Of a stretch of DNA of 29,617 nucleotides, positions 13,658 to 22,014 are shown in pieces. Origin of the DNA: a virus. Position 1 is the stretch's first letter. The number at the start of each line of letters is the position of its first letter. The position numbers and the translations under genes are program-made. The stretch is from IMG/VR virus record IMGVR_UViG_3300042894_002597, positions 1 through 29,617 of that record; one strand, 5' to 3'. The notes beneath the pieces are model-generated. The model did no database searches, had not been told where the DNA came from, and saw nothing but the letters and a program-made list of their open reading frames with translations.

Positions 13658-13984
13658 ATGGCGAAGCCATGGTCCAACACCTACAGTCTGCTCAAGGCCA
13701 TCGGAGCGTCCAGTGACCAGGTCGATGAAGCATGGCGCGACTACCGTCGCAAGTACATGCGGAGTCAGCGCTGGCAGGACATTCGGACGAAGGCGCTTGA
13801 GCGGTCAGGTAGAACGTGTGAGCAGTGTGGCCGTCGACAGGACGACGGCTACAAGCTCGATGTCCATCACATCACCTACATCAGACTCGGTGGCGAACTG
13901 ATGGAGGATGTGCAGGTCCTGTGTTACTTATGCCACGGACAGCTGCACTACAGGCGCAGAGTGCGCCAGGATGAGACAGAATAG
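13658..13984 (+). CDS. HNH endonuclease of the packaging module
   Basis: The 108-residue product has the zinc-HNH core CEQCGRRQ, LDVHHITYIRLGG, DVQVLCYLCHGQLH. A short N-terminal helical part contains YMRSQRWQDIRTKALERSG, a common lead-in for phage HNH enzymes. Position directly before TerS and TerL matches the HNH-TerS-TerL module described for cos-type siphoviruses, where HNH activity assists terminase cutting; so cos-style packaging is a reasonable inference. I chose ATG 13658, with AAGGAG at 13648-13653, over the in-frame ATG at 13628. It resembles the leftward-operon HNH nuclease (4899-5561) in the same core, suggesting distant paralogues. Confidence 0.85.
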   Translation: MAKPWSNTYSLLKAIGASSDQVDEAWRDYRRKYMRSQRWQDIRTKALERSGRTCEQCGRRQDDGYKLDVHHITYIRLGGELMEDVQVLCYLCHGQLHYRRRVRQDETE

Positions 13985-13988
13985 CATC

Positions 13989-14378
13989 ATGGCACGAGGT
14001 AATACAACAGAACCTGAGATTCTCGCACAGGTCGAATCGGCTTTGATCGCTGGTCAAAGTCCTTCGGTTATTGCACGGTCGTGTGGATTACCACGCACGA
14101 CCATCATCTCGATCAGGGACAGAATGACGACTCCTGTCGAACAGAGTCGACATGACATCACCACGACGATTCTTCCGACAAAGTCTCTCGATGATCTACT
14201 GACATCTGTGCTCGAGGACAGCCTGAAGGCGCTACAGGCGATAGCACGTACAGCGCAGAGTGAGCGTTACATCAATGGCCAATCAGCTGCCCAAATTGCA
14301 GCTCTCCATGAGCGCATTGCGAACTTCTCGATACAACTTCTCTCCGCCGCAGCCGAACCAAGCCAGGACAACAACTAG
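13989..14378 (+). CDS. Probable terminase small subunit
   Basis: The 129-residue product has an N-terminal helix-turn-helix (residues about 20-45, GQSPSVIARSCGLPRTTIISIRD), a linker, and a C-terminal helical region suited to oligomerisation. This is the usual layout of small terminase subunits that recognise packaging sites and recruit TerL. It lies directly between the HNH nuclease and the large subunit. An in-frame ATG at 13971 would lengthen it by six residues; neither start has a strong SD. Its 3' end overlaps the large-subunit frame by up to 104 nt. Assignment rests mainly on HTH plus position. Confidence 0.7.
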   Translation: MARGNTTEPEILAQVESALIAGQSPSVIARSCGLPRTTIISIRDRMTTPVEQSRHDITTTILPTKSLDDLLTSVLEDSLKALQAIARTAQSERYINGQSAAQIAALHERIANFSIQLLSAAAEPSQDNN

Positions 14379-15705
14379 CGCGCAGACAGCTCTGTGTTAT
14401 CTCGACTACCTTCGAGAGACTCTACCGCCTGGCTGGTCTTTTACAGCTCGGCATCTCATCGCCATCGCGTCGCACCTTGACGCTGTGGAGCGTGGTGAGA
14501 TTGACAGACTCGCGATCCACATGCCGCCACGTCATGGCAAAACAGAGACAGTCACGGTCCGCTACGGCGCCTATTGCATCGAACGAGATTCAAGCGCGAA
14601 CGTGTTGGTCACTGGCTATAACGAGCGCATCGCGAGACGCTTCTCGCGTAAGTCCAGACAGATCGTTTCGTCCAGGACAAAGCTCGCGAAGGACAACGCC
14701 GCACAGGATGAGTGGAGCTTACCGGAGGGCGGAACCTTCATGGCGCGTGGTGTAGGCAGTCCTCCGACCGGCGTCGGCTTCAAGCGCATCATCATCGATG
14801 ACCCGATCAGGAGTCGTGAGGATGCTGAGTCTTCGCTGTATCGTGACAAAGCATGGGACTGGTACACGGACGACCTCTACACGAGGCTCGAGCCTAAGGG
14901 CGCTCTCATCATTGTCTCGACCAGGTGGCATCACGACGACATCACCGCTCGCGCAATCAGCTCGGAACCTCATCGATGGACCGTGCTGAACCTTCCAGCC
15001 ATAGCGGAGGAGAAGGACCAGATCGGTCGAATGCCTGGCGAAGCTTTGTGGCCTGAACGATACGACGTCAAGGAACTCGGACGCATCAAGGAGGTCATGG
15101 TCGCGAACTCCGGGGACTACGGGTGGAGTGCTTTGTACCAGCAACATCCGACACCTCGCGAGGGTTCGTTCTTCAAGAGTGACCGGATCACCATCGAGCA
15201 TGCCACGCCGAACCTCACGAAGATGTCCCGTGCCTGGGACCTCGCAGCCACAGCTGGAAGTGGTGACTACACGGTCGGGGTCAAGATGGGCCGTGATGCC
15301 GATGGCCGCATCTGGATACTCGATGTCGTGCGTGGCCAGTATGACACCGACCAGCGCGATAAAGTTATAAAGCAGACAGCTGCTCTCGATGGACGTGGTA
15401 TCAGGATCCGACTACCGCAGGACCCGGGCCAGGCTGGCAAGAGTCAAGCGATGCACATGCTCCGACTCCTGCATGGTAGTGCTGTGACAGTCCTGCCGGT
15501 GACAGGTGCGAAGGATGTGCGCGCTGAACCGTTCGCATCTCAGGTCGCTGGCGGAAACGTGTACATGGTCGCAGCTTCGTGGAATCGCGAACTCCTGGAC
15601 GAAATGCGGACATTCCCGCTCGGTAAGAATGACGATATCGTCGACGCATTGACTGACGCCTACGACGAGCTCGTCGGTCGTGGCGGTGGGTGGGGTGCAG
15701 TCTAG
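14275..15705 (+). CDS. Terminase large subunit (packaging ATPase/nuclease)
   Basis: This is a protein of about 476 residues. The N-terminal ATPase has Walker A MPPRHGKT (near residue 83), the adenine-region motif LVTGYNERIARRFSRK, Walker B FKRIIIDDPI and the coupling motif STRWHHDD. The C-terminal RNase H-like nuclease begins at RAWDLAATAGSGDYTVG (catalytic Asp in AWDLA) and includes the late acidic pair NDDIVDALTDA. This is a complete TerL that drives DNA into proheads through the portal. The start is uncertain: GTG 14260, ATG 14275 and ATG 14308 are all in frame and lack clear SDs; all overlap the small-subunit gene, implying coupling. Confidence 0.92.
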   Translation: MANQLPKLQLSMSALRTSRYNFSPPQPNQARTTTSAQTALCYLDYLRETLPPGWSFTARHLIAIASHLDAVERGEIDRLAIHMPPRHGKTETVTVRYGAYCIERDSSANVLVTGYNERIARRFSRKSRQIVSSRTKLAKDNAAQDEWSLPEGGTFMARGVGSPPTGVGFKRIIIDDPIRSREDAESSLYRDKAWDWYTDDLYTRLEPKGALIIVSTRWHHDDITARAISSEPHRWTVLNLPAIAEEKDQIGRMPGEALWPERYDVKELGRIKEVMVANSGDYGWSALYQQHPTPREGSFFKSDRITIEHATPNLTKMSRAWDLAATAGSGDYTVGVKMGRDADGRIWILDVVRGQYDTDQRDKVIKQTAALDGRGIRIRLPQDPGQAGKSQAMHMLRLLHGSAVTVLPVTGAKDVRAEPFASQVAGGNVYMVAASWNRELLDEMRTFPLGKNDDIVDALTDAYDELVGRGGGWGAV

Positions 15706-15730
15706 CACATGATAGGAACACAATAGTCAT

Positions 15731-17476
15731 ATGGGACTCTTTGACAAACTTCTCGGAAAAGCAACCGCATCACCGTCCGCGCTGCTTCCGCCGCCGCTGA
15801 TCCAGCGCCAAACGTCCTATTTCACTGGCACTGGGAACGGCGACTTTTGGTCCCTGCTGACACGTAACCTTCCAGGCTCAAGTTTCAACTGGAGGAACCA
15901 GGCCGGTGACCTGATGCTTAATAGCATCGTCGCGATCGGCATGGACTGGTACATTCGCAACTGGAGCCAGGGTGTTCCTGTCGTCAGGCGACCGATGCCA
16001 GATGGCCAGGTCGAGACAGTCGCAGATCACCCGATCTTGCAGCTGCTCGCGCAGCCAACACCGAACGTTCCGCCTTCGCTCGTGTGGTCGTGGATTCTCC
16101 CTGACTACCAGCTGCTCGGAAACGCCTATTTCCGGAAGGTCCGCGTGTCTGGTCGTGTCGTCGGTCTGCAATACCTGGCTGCTGACATGATGAGGCCTGT
16201 CGGTAACAAGGTCAATCCGCTCATCAAGTATCAGTACACCGTCGATGGCACGTCGTACGACATCGCGCTCGAGGACTTGATTCACATTCGGTATGGTCGA
16301 GATCCGCAAGACTCTCGCTTCGGTCGCTCTCCTGTCACGTCTGTGCTTCGTGAGATCGCCACCGACAACGTGGCCGCATCAGCTGCATTCGGCATGGTTC
16401 GCAACGGTGGCATGCCATCGATCATGGTCGGGCCTGACTATAAAGGCGGCGTGGAAGACCTCAGCGAAGACGACGCCAGACAAACAAAGCGGAAACTTCA
16501 ACAGGACTTCACCGGCGACAATGCCGGCAGCGTGTTGGTGATGACTGGACCATTCAAGGTCGAGCAGGTATCACACAAACCATCCGAGATGGCGTTCGAC
16601 GAGATCAGACGCAAACCGGAAGAGCGCGTCTGTGCAGCTCTCGGACTCAATCCGCTGGTCCTGCAGCTCGGCAGCGGCCTCGAGCGCGCAACATACTCGA
16701 ACCTCGAGCAGGCAACACGATCAGCGTGGACTGATGGAATGATTCCTTTGATGCGTCAGATGTCCGAAGCGCTCACCATTGCACTGCTTCCAGATTATGA
16801 GGAAACGAAACCAGGCGACTACCTTGAGTTCGATGTAACGAATGTCCCGTCACTCCAGGCTGACCTCAATGAGGACGCAGAGAGAGCGGAGCGACTCTAC
16901 AAGAGTGGCATCGTGGACCTCGCAACCGCGAAGCGTGTCGCTGGTGTGACGCCTTCGGATGATGACGAAGGTTATTATCATCCGACTGCTGTTCCAGTCT
17001 CGAAGGATGGTCAGGAAGTTCTAGTTCCTGCGCCAGTCCAAACTGTGGCCAAAGCATACACGCAAGAAGAAACTACAAATGAGCCAGGGCTGAAGTTCTT
17101 TCCTTCCAAAGAAATGAAGGAGGAAGCACAACGCGCCATCGAGTGGCGTGATGCTGGTCACGATGGTGGAACCACTGTCGCATGGGCGAGAGCAAACCAG
17201 ATCATCAGCGGTGAGAAACTCAGCGAGTCGACTGTCCTTCGGATGTATTCGTTTTTCCGACGTCACGAAGTAGACAAGCAGGCGCAAGGATTCCGACCAG
17301 GCGAGGATGGTTATCCATCCGCTGGTCGTGTGGCATGGGCTGCATGGGGTGGCGATGCTGGATATCGCTGGGCTACAGCTGCGCGTAAAGAGATCCTCAA
17401 GAAAATGGCACCGAAGGAAAACGGCAAGTCATATCATCCGTACTATGGTTACGAGCTGACAGACGCCGATGCCTGA
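15731..17476 (+). CDS. Portal protein with an appended C-terminal domain
   Basis: The 581-residue product has residues 1 to about 430 forming an HK97-type portal. Features include the N-terminal MGLFDKLLGK, NSIVAIGMDWYIRNW, the conserved stem and wing stretch EDLIHIRYGRDP, and the late RVCAALGLNPLVLQLG and ATYSNLEQATR blocks. The portal is the dodecameric channel at the packaging vertex. From about 450 to 560 there is an extra module: EEAQRAIEWRDAGHDGG, VAWARANQI, MYSFFRRHEVDKQ, EDGYPSAGRVAWAAWGGDAG. I recognise this as a conserved unit that recurs in head-region proteins of diverse phages, with function unknown to me. Its fusion to the portal is unusual. The gene's last 8 nt overlap the next start. 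Confidence 0.9.
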   Translation: MGLFDKLLGKATASPSALLPPPLIQRQTSYFTGTGNGDFWSLLTRNLPGSSFNWRNQAGDLMLNSIVAIGMDWYIRNWSQGVPVVRRPMPDGQVETVADHPILQLLAQPTPNVPPSLVWSWILPDYQLLGNAYFRKVRVSGRVVGLQYLAADMMRPVGNKVNPLIKYQYTVDGTSYDIALEDLIHIRYGRDPQDSRFGRSPVTSVLREIATDNVAASAAFGMVRNGGMPSIMVGPDYKGGVEDLSEDDARQTKRKLQQDFTGDNAGSVLVMTGPFKVEQVSHKPSEMAFDEIRRKPEERVCAALGLNPLVLQLGSGLERATYSNLEQATRSAWTDGMIPLMRQMSEALTIALLPDYEETKPGDYLEFDVTNVPSLQADLNEDAERAERLYKSGIVDLATAKRVAGVTPSDDDEGYYHPTAVPVSKDGQEVLVPAPVQTVAKAYTQEETTNEPGLKFFPSKEMKEEAQRAIEWRDAGHDGGTTVAWARANQIISGEKLSESTVLRMYSFFRRHEVDKQAQGFRPGEDGYPSAGRVAWAAWGGDAGYRWATAARKEILKKMAPKENGKSYHPYYGYELTDADA

Positions 17477-18494
17477 CATCTATCAAGTCAATGAGTCCTA
17501 CCGTAATCGGCTCAGATTCCGTGAGAACGAAGCACTCGCGGAGATGCGACGGACATACGGTGTTCTCCAGGCTGACAATCTCCAGCGCCTCGAAGCGGTG
17601 ACAACCGCCATCGAGGAAGCACAGTCAGCAGGTGAGGACATCAGTGGCCTCAGCGAGTACATGCTCCGCCTCGAGGCACTGAATGCTCAGATGGCTGAAC
17701 AGGTCACGCGCTGGGCGCCACAAGCGACCGACATCGCCACGAATGGACAACGTCGCGCTATACAGCTGTCGCTGGACATTCAAGAGGATCTCGTGCGAGC
17801 AGTCGCAGGAGTTCCTCAGTCCGTGAGTCTCACCGCTGATCTGATGTGGAACCGTCTCCCCGTCGAAGCGATAACCAACGTCGTAGGCTTCGCGGCTGAC
17901 GGCTCACCGCTCGGCGCGCTGTTCGAAGCGATAGGGCCGTTCGCACTGGACCATGTCACGATCGGCATCGCGCAGGGTCTCAATCCGCTTCAGGTCGCAC
18001 GACGCATGGCAAGGACGTACGAAACTCTCGCTCCTTCACGAGCTGCTACCATCGCACGAACAGAGATGATTCGTGCCAATCGCGAAGCACAGCGACAGAC
18101 CTTCGAGGCGAATCTGAGTATCGTTCGTGGGTGGCGTCGCATCTCAGCTGGTGATGTGAACGTGTGCCCTGTGTGTTGGTCACTGCACGGAGATCCGAAT
18201 CCAGTTGCAGATATTGTTCCCTCGCATCCAAACTGTAGATGTACGATCGTCCCGATCACACCGACGTACGCCGAACTTGCAGGACTTCCGCCAGGGAGCT
18301 TCGATGAACCGGAAGAGATGCCGGACAAGGAAGAGCAGTTCAGGATGCTGAGTGAAGCGGAGCGTCGGCAGGTCTTAGGACCTTCGCGATATCGTTTGTG
18401 GGAGACAGGCACACCTCTCAGTGCATTCGGTAAAGTAGTACCGAACGCGGAGTGGGGACCACAGGCCGTGGTCGTGCCGGTCAAGGAGTTATGA
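17469..18494 (+). CDS. Mu gpF-like minor head protein
   Basis: The 341-residue product has a long, helical, Gln/Glu/Ala-rich N-terminal half. Its C-terminal half carries the gpF/SPP1 gp7-type minor head protein signature: ARTYETLAPSRAATIARTEMIRA (helix with conserved R-T-E), then the zinc-like knuckle CPVCWSLHG and, about 20 residues later, HPNCRCTIVP (near residues 232-260). These proteins associate with the portal and enter the prohead, where they may help DNA injection. It is translationally coupled to the portal (8-nt overlap) and its stop overlaps the protease start. Position and motif agree, so confidence is high. Confidence 0.9.
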   Translation: MPDIYQVNESYRNRLRFRENEALAEMRRTYGVLQADNLQRLEAVTTAIEEAQSAGEDISGLSEYMLRLEALNAQMAEQVTRWAPQATDIATNGQRRAIQLSLDIQEDLVRAVAGVPQSVSLTADLMWNRLPVEAITNVVGFAADGSPLGALFEAIGPFALDHVTIGIAQGLNPLQVARRMARTYETLAPSRAATIARTEMIRANREAQRQTFEANLSIVRGWRRISAGDVNVCPVCWSLHGDPNPVADIVPSHPNCRCTIVPITPTYAELAGLPPGSFDEPEEMPDKEEQFRMLSEAERRQVLGPSRYRLWETGTPLSAFGKVVPNAEWGPQAVVVPVKEL

Positions 18495-19480
18495 TGCAGA
18501 CTTTGGTATCCTTCGGTGATGCAATCAAAGCAGATGACAACGGTCGTGTGCGTGGTTACCTGGTGCGCTTCGGCGGCGCCGACCTCGAGGGCGACTACTT
18601 CACAGCTGCGACTGATTTTGGACGACCGATGAAGTCTGGTGAGAGAGTGCCGATGAACCTCTACTATCATCACGGCCAGGACAAGCAGGTCGGGAAGTCA
18701 CGCATCGGAACCGGCTACATCACCATGGACGACAAGGGTCTCTGGTATGAGAGCCAGGTGGAGATGGCTGACCAGTATCAGAAGATGATCCAGGAACTCG
18801 CGAAGTCTGGCAAGCTTGGATATTCGTCCGGCGCCACTGGTCACATGGTCGAGCGTAAGAAAATGGCCGATGGCCGATACGAGATCACACGCTGGCCGAT
18901 CGGTGAGGCATCGCTGACACCGACACCAGCCGAACCAATGAACATGGTCAAAAGTCTAAAAGACATGTATGGCGACATGGAGGATGATGGCATGGAAGAA
19001 GAAGAGATGATTATCCCTGTCGCACCTGGCGAAGACGTTGCAACCTTTGTCGAGAACGTCTACGGCGACCTTGACAAGGAAATGGTCCATGAAGGACTTG
19101 AGGCGCTCTACGAGCGTCTCTGTGCAGGTGTTACAGCTGCATATGACAGTGGACTCGGCAGTGGACATGTGGATGCGATCATCGATGCATTCGCAGTTCG
19201 TGCCAAGGAACTGAACAGCAAAGTAAAGGATCCGGCAGCGGAAGTGCAATCGATGAAGTCGAAGCACGAGCGACCGACATCCATCCGAGAAGTGGAGCGA
19301 CGTCTGCGAGATGCAGTTCGTCTCTCACGTAGCGAGTCGACAAGATTCGCCAAAACCATCTGGAACGAGCTTCGAGACGAAGCGTCGAGCGAAGATGTAA
19401 ACATCATCGACCAACCGAGCGAAGTGGACGAAGCGAAGAACGCTCTCCTCCGCCAGCTCATGATCCTGGAGTTATCCTAA
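18494..19480 (+). CDS. HK97-family prohead protease with scaffold-like C-terminus
   Basis: This is a protein of about 328 residues. The first 150 or so form a U35-type prohead protease: NGRVRGYLVRFGG, the catalytic His in NLYYHHG and the catalytic Ser region LGYSSGATGHMVER, then ITRWPIGEASLTPTPA. Residues about 165-328 are acidic and helical with long charged stretches, fitting a fused scaffolding domain that is cleaved during capsid maturation. I prefer the ATG at 18494, which lies five bases after AGGAG; ATG 18491 is an in-frame alternative too close to the SD. A further upstream GTG/ATG region to 18452 is a shadow of the preceding gene. The stop overlaps the capsid start (TAATG). Confidence 0.9.
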   Translation: MQTLVSFGDAIKADDNGRVRGYLVRFGGADLEGDYFTAATDFGRPMKSGERVPMNLYYHHGQDKQVGKSRIGTGYITMDDKGLWYESQVEMADQYQKMIQELAKSGKLGYSSGATGHMVERKKMADGRYEITRWPIGEASLTPTPAEPMNMVKSLKDMYGDMEDDGMEEEEMIIPVAPGEDVATFVENVYGDLDKEMVHEGLEALYERLCAGVTAAYDSGLGSGHVDAIIDAFAVRAKELNSKVKDPAAEVQSMKSKHERPTSIREVERRLRDAVRLSRSESTRFAKTIWNELRDEASSEDVNIIDQPSEVDEAKNALLRQLMILELS

Positions 19481-20775
19481 TGAACATCGAACAACTCGAA
19501 GCACAGCGACAATCGACTATCGCAGCTGCAAAAGAAGTCCTCATCAACGGCGGCGATATGTCCGAAGCGAATCGCCTTCATCAATCCGCAAAGTCTCTCT
19601 CTGAGCGCATCGACATGCTCAAGGAGTTCGGCTCCGTGCCTGCTCCTGTCGCATCTGAAGCGCCAAAGTCTGAGCCATGGAAGTCTGGCGGAGTAACACG
19701 GAACCCGTTCCCTGGAACGCGTGACGAAGCAAACTTCAAAGCATACGCATTCGGTCAGTGGGTCCGTGGATCTGTTCTTGGCAACGCCAAAGCAGCAAAG
19801 TGGTGTGCAGAGAATGGCATCAAGTCACAGACCGAAGGCACGAACAGTGAAGGTGGCTTCACGGTTCCTGAAATCGTTTCGTCCAGCCTGATCTGGCTCC
19901 GCAACGAGTACGGAATCGCACGTCGCTACAGCCGCATCTACCCGATGACATCTGACACTCTCAATGTGCCAAATGCATCGACCAGCACCACGACTTACTA
20001 CCCTGGAGAAGCAACGGCGATCACTGCGTCCGACGTGGTATTCAGCCAAGTACAGCTCCTTGCGAAGAAACTCGCCATTCTGACAATCGTGTCGAAGGAA
20101 CTGAACGAAGACACCGTCATCGACTTCGGTGCAATGTTGGCGCAGGACTTTGCATACGGCCTAGCACTCGCTGAGGATGCAGCTGCATTCCAGGGCGATG
20201 GCACATCGACGTATGGCTCCATCACTGGAATCATGCCACGAATCAAGGCGCTGTCCGGAACCTTTACTTCCATCGCATCGATGGTCGTTGGACCAGTCGG
20301 TACAGCTTCTGCACTCTCGAGCTTTACCCTGGCGAACTTCCAGTCAATGGTCGCGAAGCTTCAGCCATATGCAAATCAGCCACGCTGGTACATGCATAAA
20401 AACGTGTTCTACAGCGGCGTCGCAGACAAGTTGATTGCACTCTCTGGAAACTCGATCATGGACATCCAAAATGCGTACGGCGCTGAGCCAACGCTTTTCG
20501 GAATCCCGATCTCGTTTGTTCAGAACATGCCATCGGCACCAGCTGCGTCTCGTACCATCGCAGTCCTCGGAGATCTCTCCAAGGGTGTCGCCTTCGGCGA
20601 TCGTCGTGGTGTTAGCGTTGAGGTATCCGACCAGGTCAAGTTCATCGAGGACGCGCTCACGTTCAAGGCAACCGAGCGCTACGCCTTCAATGCTTTTGAT
20701 GTTGGAAACGTAACCGCGACCGTCGGCGACCAGGTCCCAGGTTCGCTCATCGTTCTTCAGTGTGCTGCCACATAG
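19480..20775 (+). CDS. HK97-fold major capsid protein
   Basis: This is a 431-residue protein. Residues 1-50 form a coiled-coil delta-like region (MNIEQLEAQRQSTIAAAKEV and on), followed by a linker and the HK97 fold: TEGTNSEGGFTVPEIVSS, an arch near IYPMTSDTLNVPNA, VVFSQVQLLAKKLAILTIVSKEL, LAEDAAAFQGDGT, LFGIPISFVQNMP, and the P-loop and E-loop-like ending VKFIEDALTFKATERYAFNAFD. It assembles the icosahedral shell. GGAG lies nine bases before the ATG. A strong terminator directly downstream (20796-20835) probably boosts or isolates its expression. Confidence 0.93.
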   Translation: MNIEQLEAQRQSTIAAAKEVLINGGDMSEANRLHQSAKSLSERIDMLKEFGSVPAPVASEAPKSEPWKSGGVTRNPFPGTRDEANFKAYAFGQWVRGSVLGNAKAAKWCAENGIKSQTEGTNSEGGFTVPEIVSSSLIWLRNEYGIARRYSRIYPMTSDTLNVPNASTSTTTYYPGEATAITASDVVFSQVQLLAKKLAILTIVSKELNEDTVIDFGAMLAQDFAYGLALAEDAAAFQGDGTSTYGSITGIMPRIKALSGTFTSIASMVVGPVGTASALSSFTLANFQSMVAKLQPYANQPRWYMHKNVFYSGVADKLIALSGNSIMDIQNAYGAEPTLFGIPISFVQNMPSAPAASRTIAVLGDLSKGVAFGDRRGVSVEVSDQVKFIEDALTFKATERYAFNAFDVGNVTATVGDQVPGSLIVLQCAAT

Positions 20776-20795
20776 GCCGTAGCACCTTCGCAGTC

Positions 20796-20835
20796 AAGGG
20801 GAGCGGGATACCATTCCCGTTCCCTTTTTGTTTTT
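20796..20835 (+). terminator. Strong rho-independent terminator after the capsid gene
   Basis: A 13-bp stem runs from 20796-20808 to 20815-20827, with two G-T wobbles and a 6-nt loop, followed by a T-rich run (TTTTTGTTTTT overlapping the 3' arm). It lies 20 nt after the capsid stop and before the connector gene, so it probably limits read-through into the tail operon. Confidence 0.85.
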
Positions 20836-20846
20836 AGGATGTACAC

Positions 20847-21335
20847 ATGCCACTCACAAGAACTCAAGCACTCGACCGACTCGCATGGATGACCGCATCC
20901 GACCAGTATCCTTTTCTGGATTCGACTGCGCTCCAGCAGCTCGTGGACGATCACGCTCGCTGGACTGTCTGGACCGCATCCACAGCCTTCGTGGTCGGCG
21001 ACATCATCATCCCGACCGTGGCGAATGGCAGACTCTACCAGTGCGTCATCGCAGGGACATCGAGCGCCACGGAGCCGCAGTTCCCACAGTGGACCAGGAC
21101 AACAGGCTACAGCGTCAATGACGGATCAGGTGACCTGTTGTGGCAGGACATAGGACCCGCCAACATCGAGCGCTATGACATTCGCACAGCTGCGCGACAG
21201 GGCTGGATTCGCAAAGCGTCCAGCATCACGCACCTCATTGACGTCAAGGATGGTCAGGTCGACGCTAAAATGGCCGTGCTCCGCGAGCATTGTCTCGACC
21301 AGGCGAAGCGATTCTCACCGATGGTGTTCGTATGA
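20847..21335 (+). CDS. Head-tail connector (adaptor) with inserted beta module
   Basis: The 162-residue product begins with an adaptor-like helical region (RTQALDRLAWMTASDQYPFLD). It ends with a helical block (DIRTAARQGWIRKASSITH... to LREHCLDQAKRF), the usual layout of gp6/gp15-type connectors. Between them, residues about 30-108 form an inserted beta module: AFVVGDIIIP, NGRLYQCVIAGTSSATEPQFP, DGSGDLLWQDIGP. This motif resembles a small carbohydrate-binding-like unit found in many phage tail and head proteins. It would join the portal ring to the closure protein, with the insert perhaps displayed at the neck. AGGA of the terminator tail region serves as SD. Stop and next start overlap (ATGA). 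Confidence 0.75.
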   Translation: MPLTRTQALDRLAWMTASDQYPFLDSTALQQLVDDHARWTVWTASTAFVVGDIIIPTVANGRLYQCVIAGTSSATEPQFPQWTRTTGYSVNDGSGDLLWQDIGPANIERYDIRTAARQGWIRKASSITHLIDVKDGQVDAKMAVLREHCLDQAKRFSPMVFV

Positions 21336-21712
21336 TTCCAGCAGCTTATTCCACAGCGCTCAAGAACGCGATCCAGGCGTATTCCTACGCTGACCGTGTC
21401 GCGATCTGGCGAACCGTCAATCAGGCGGATGGCATCGGTGGCGTGGCACAGCACTGGATACAGGTCGCTGAGATCCGTGGCACCATAAGCAACACCGGCG
21501 ACACTGAAGGCGTGGTGGGTGGCATGATCGAGCAGTCTGGTACATGGACGCTCACATGCTCACCAGACATCGAAGTCAAGGCCGATGACAGGATATACAC
21601 CAGCGGAAATCCGCAAAACCTAGCGCCATACTACGAAGTCATCGGCAGCGACTACGGCCACACTAACGCAGTCAGTCAGACCATCGGACTCCGCGCCAGG
21701 ACAAACGGCTAA
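21332..21712 (+). CDS. Head closure/head-tail joining protein
   Basis: The 126-residue product looks like the gp16-type head-closure family: a small beta-barrel with VAIWRTVNQADGIGG, ETRGT-like EIRGTISNTG, TWTLTCSPDIEVKADDRI and YYEVIGSDYG. This is the order of strands seen in stopper proteins, which close the connector and bind the tail. The ATG at 21332 overlaps the preceding stop; the in-frame extension to 21290 reads through the connector gene and is a shadow. It precedes a 74-nt gap holding only an imperfect stem (around 21748-21772) and the SD of the next gene. Confidence 0.7.
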   Translation: MIPAAYSTALKNAIQAYSYADRVAIWRTVNQADGIGGVAQHWIQVAEIRGTISNTGDTEGVVGGMIEQSGTWTLTCSPDIEVKADDRIYTSGNPQNLAPYYEVIGSDYGHTNAVSQTIGLRARTNG

Positions 21713-21786
21713 CTGTATCCACTGCGTGGTGCAAGCTTGGACCTTATCGCACCATGATAAAGGTGAAGTCATTGGTGGAGTAGTCT

Positions 21787-22014
21787 ATGAGTCCAGAGAT
21801 GTGGGTCCAAATCGGTATACAGGCGTTTATCACGACGGTGTCAATCGGTGCCGCTTGGGTGGCATTGCAGGTCAGGCTGACGCGCCTGGAGACTCAGGTG
21901 GCACACATCATCTCGACACTCGATGGACAACAGCAAGAAGTGCGCCGCATAGAACAGCGACTCGGTAAACTTGAAAACAAGGTCAGCGCGTTGGAGGCAG
22001 TAATAAACCGATGA
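21787..22014 (+). CDS. Small membrane protein with coiled coil (lysis cassette, XhlA-like)
   Basis: This is a 75-residue protein. Residues about 7-28 (VQIGIQAFITTVSIGAAWVAL) are hydrophobic enough to span the membrane. Residues 30-74 form a clear heptad-repeat coiled coil (RLTRLETQVAHIIS, RRIEQRLGKLENKVSALEAV). This resembles haemolysin/XhlA-type partners of holins, though the order of membrane and coil segments is reversed from classic XhlA. GGAG lies seven bases before the ATG. It overlaps the holin-like gene by 4 nt, so both are probably made together and help the distant endolysin reach the wall. A tail-anchored adaptor is an alternative. Confidence 0.6.
   Translation: MSPEMWVQIGIQAFITTVSIGAAWVALQVRLTRLETQVAHIISTLDGQQQEVRRIEQRLGKLENKVSALEAVINR

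Noticed and set aside
21726-21968. Open frame on the + strand over the coiled-coil gene
   Set aside because: Overlaps in a different frame; composition is His/Arg/Gly-rich shadow and there is no SD.
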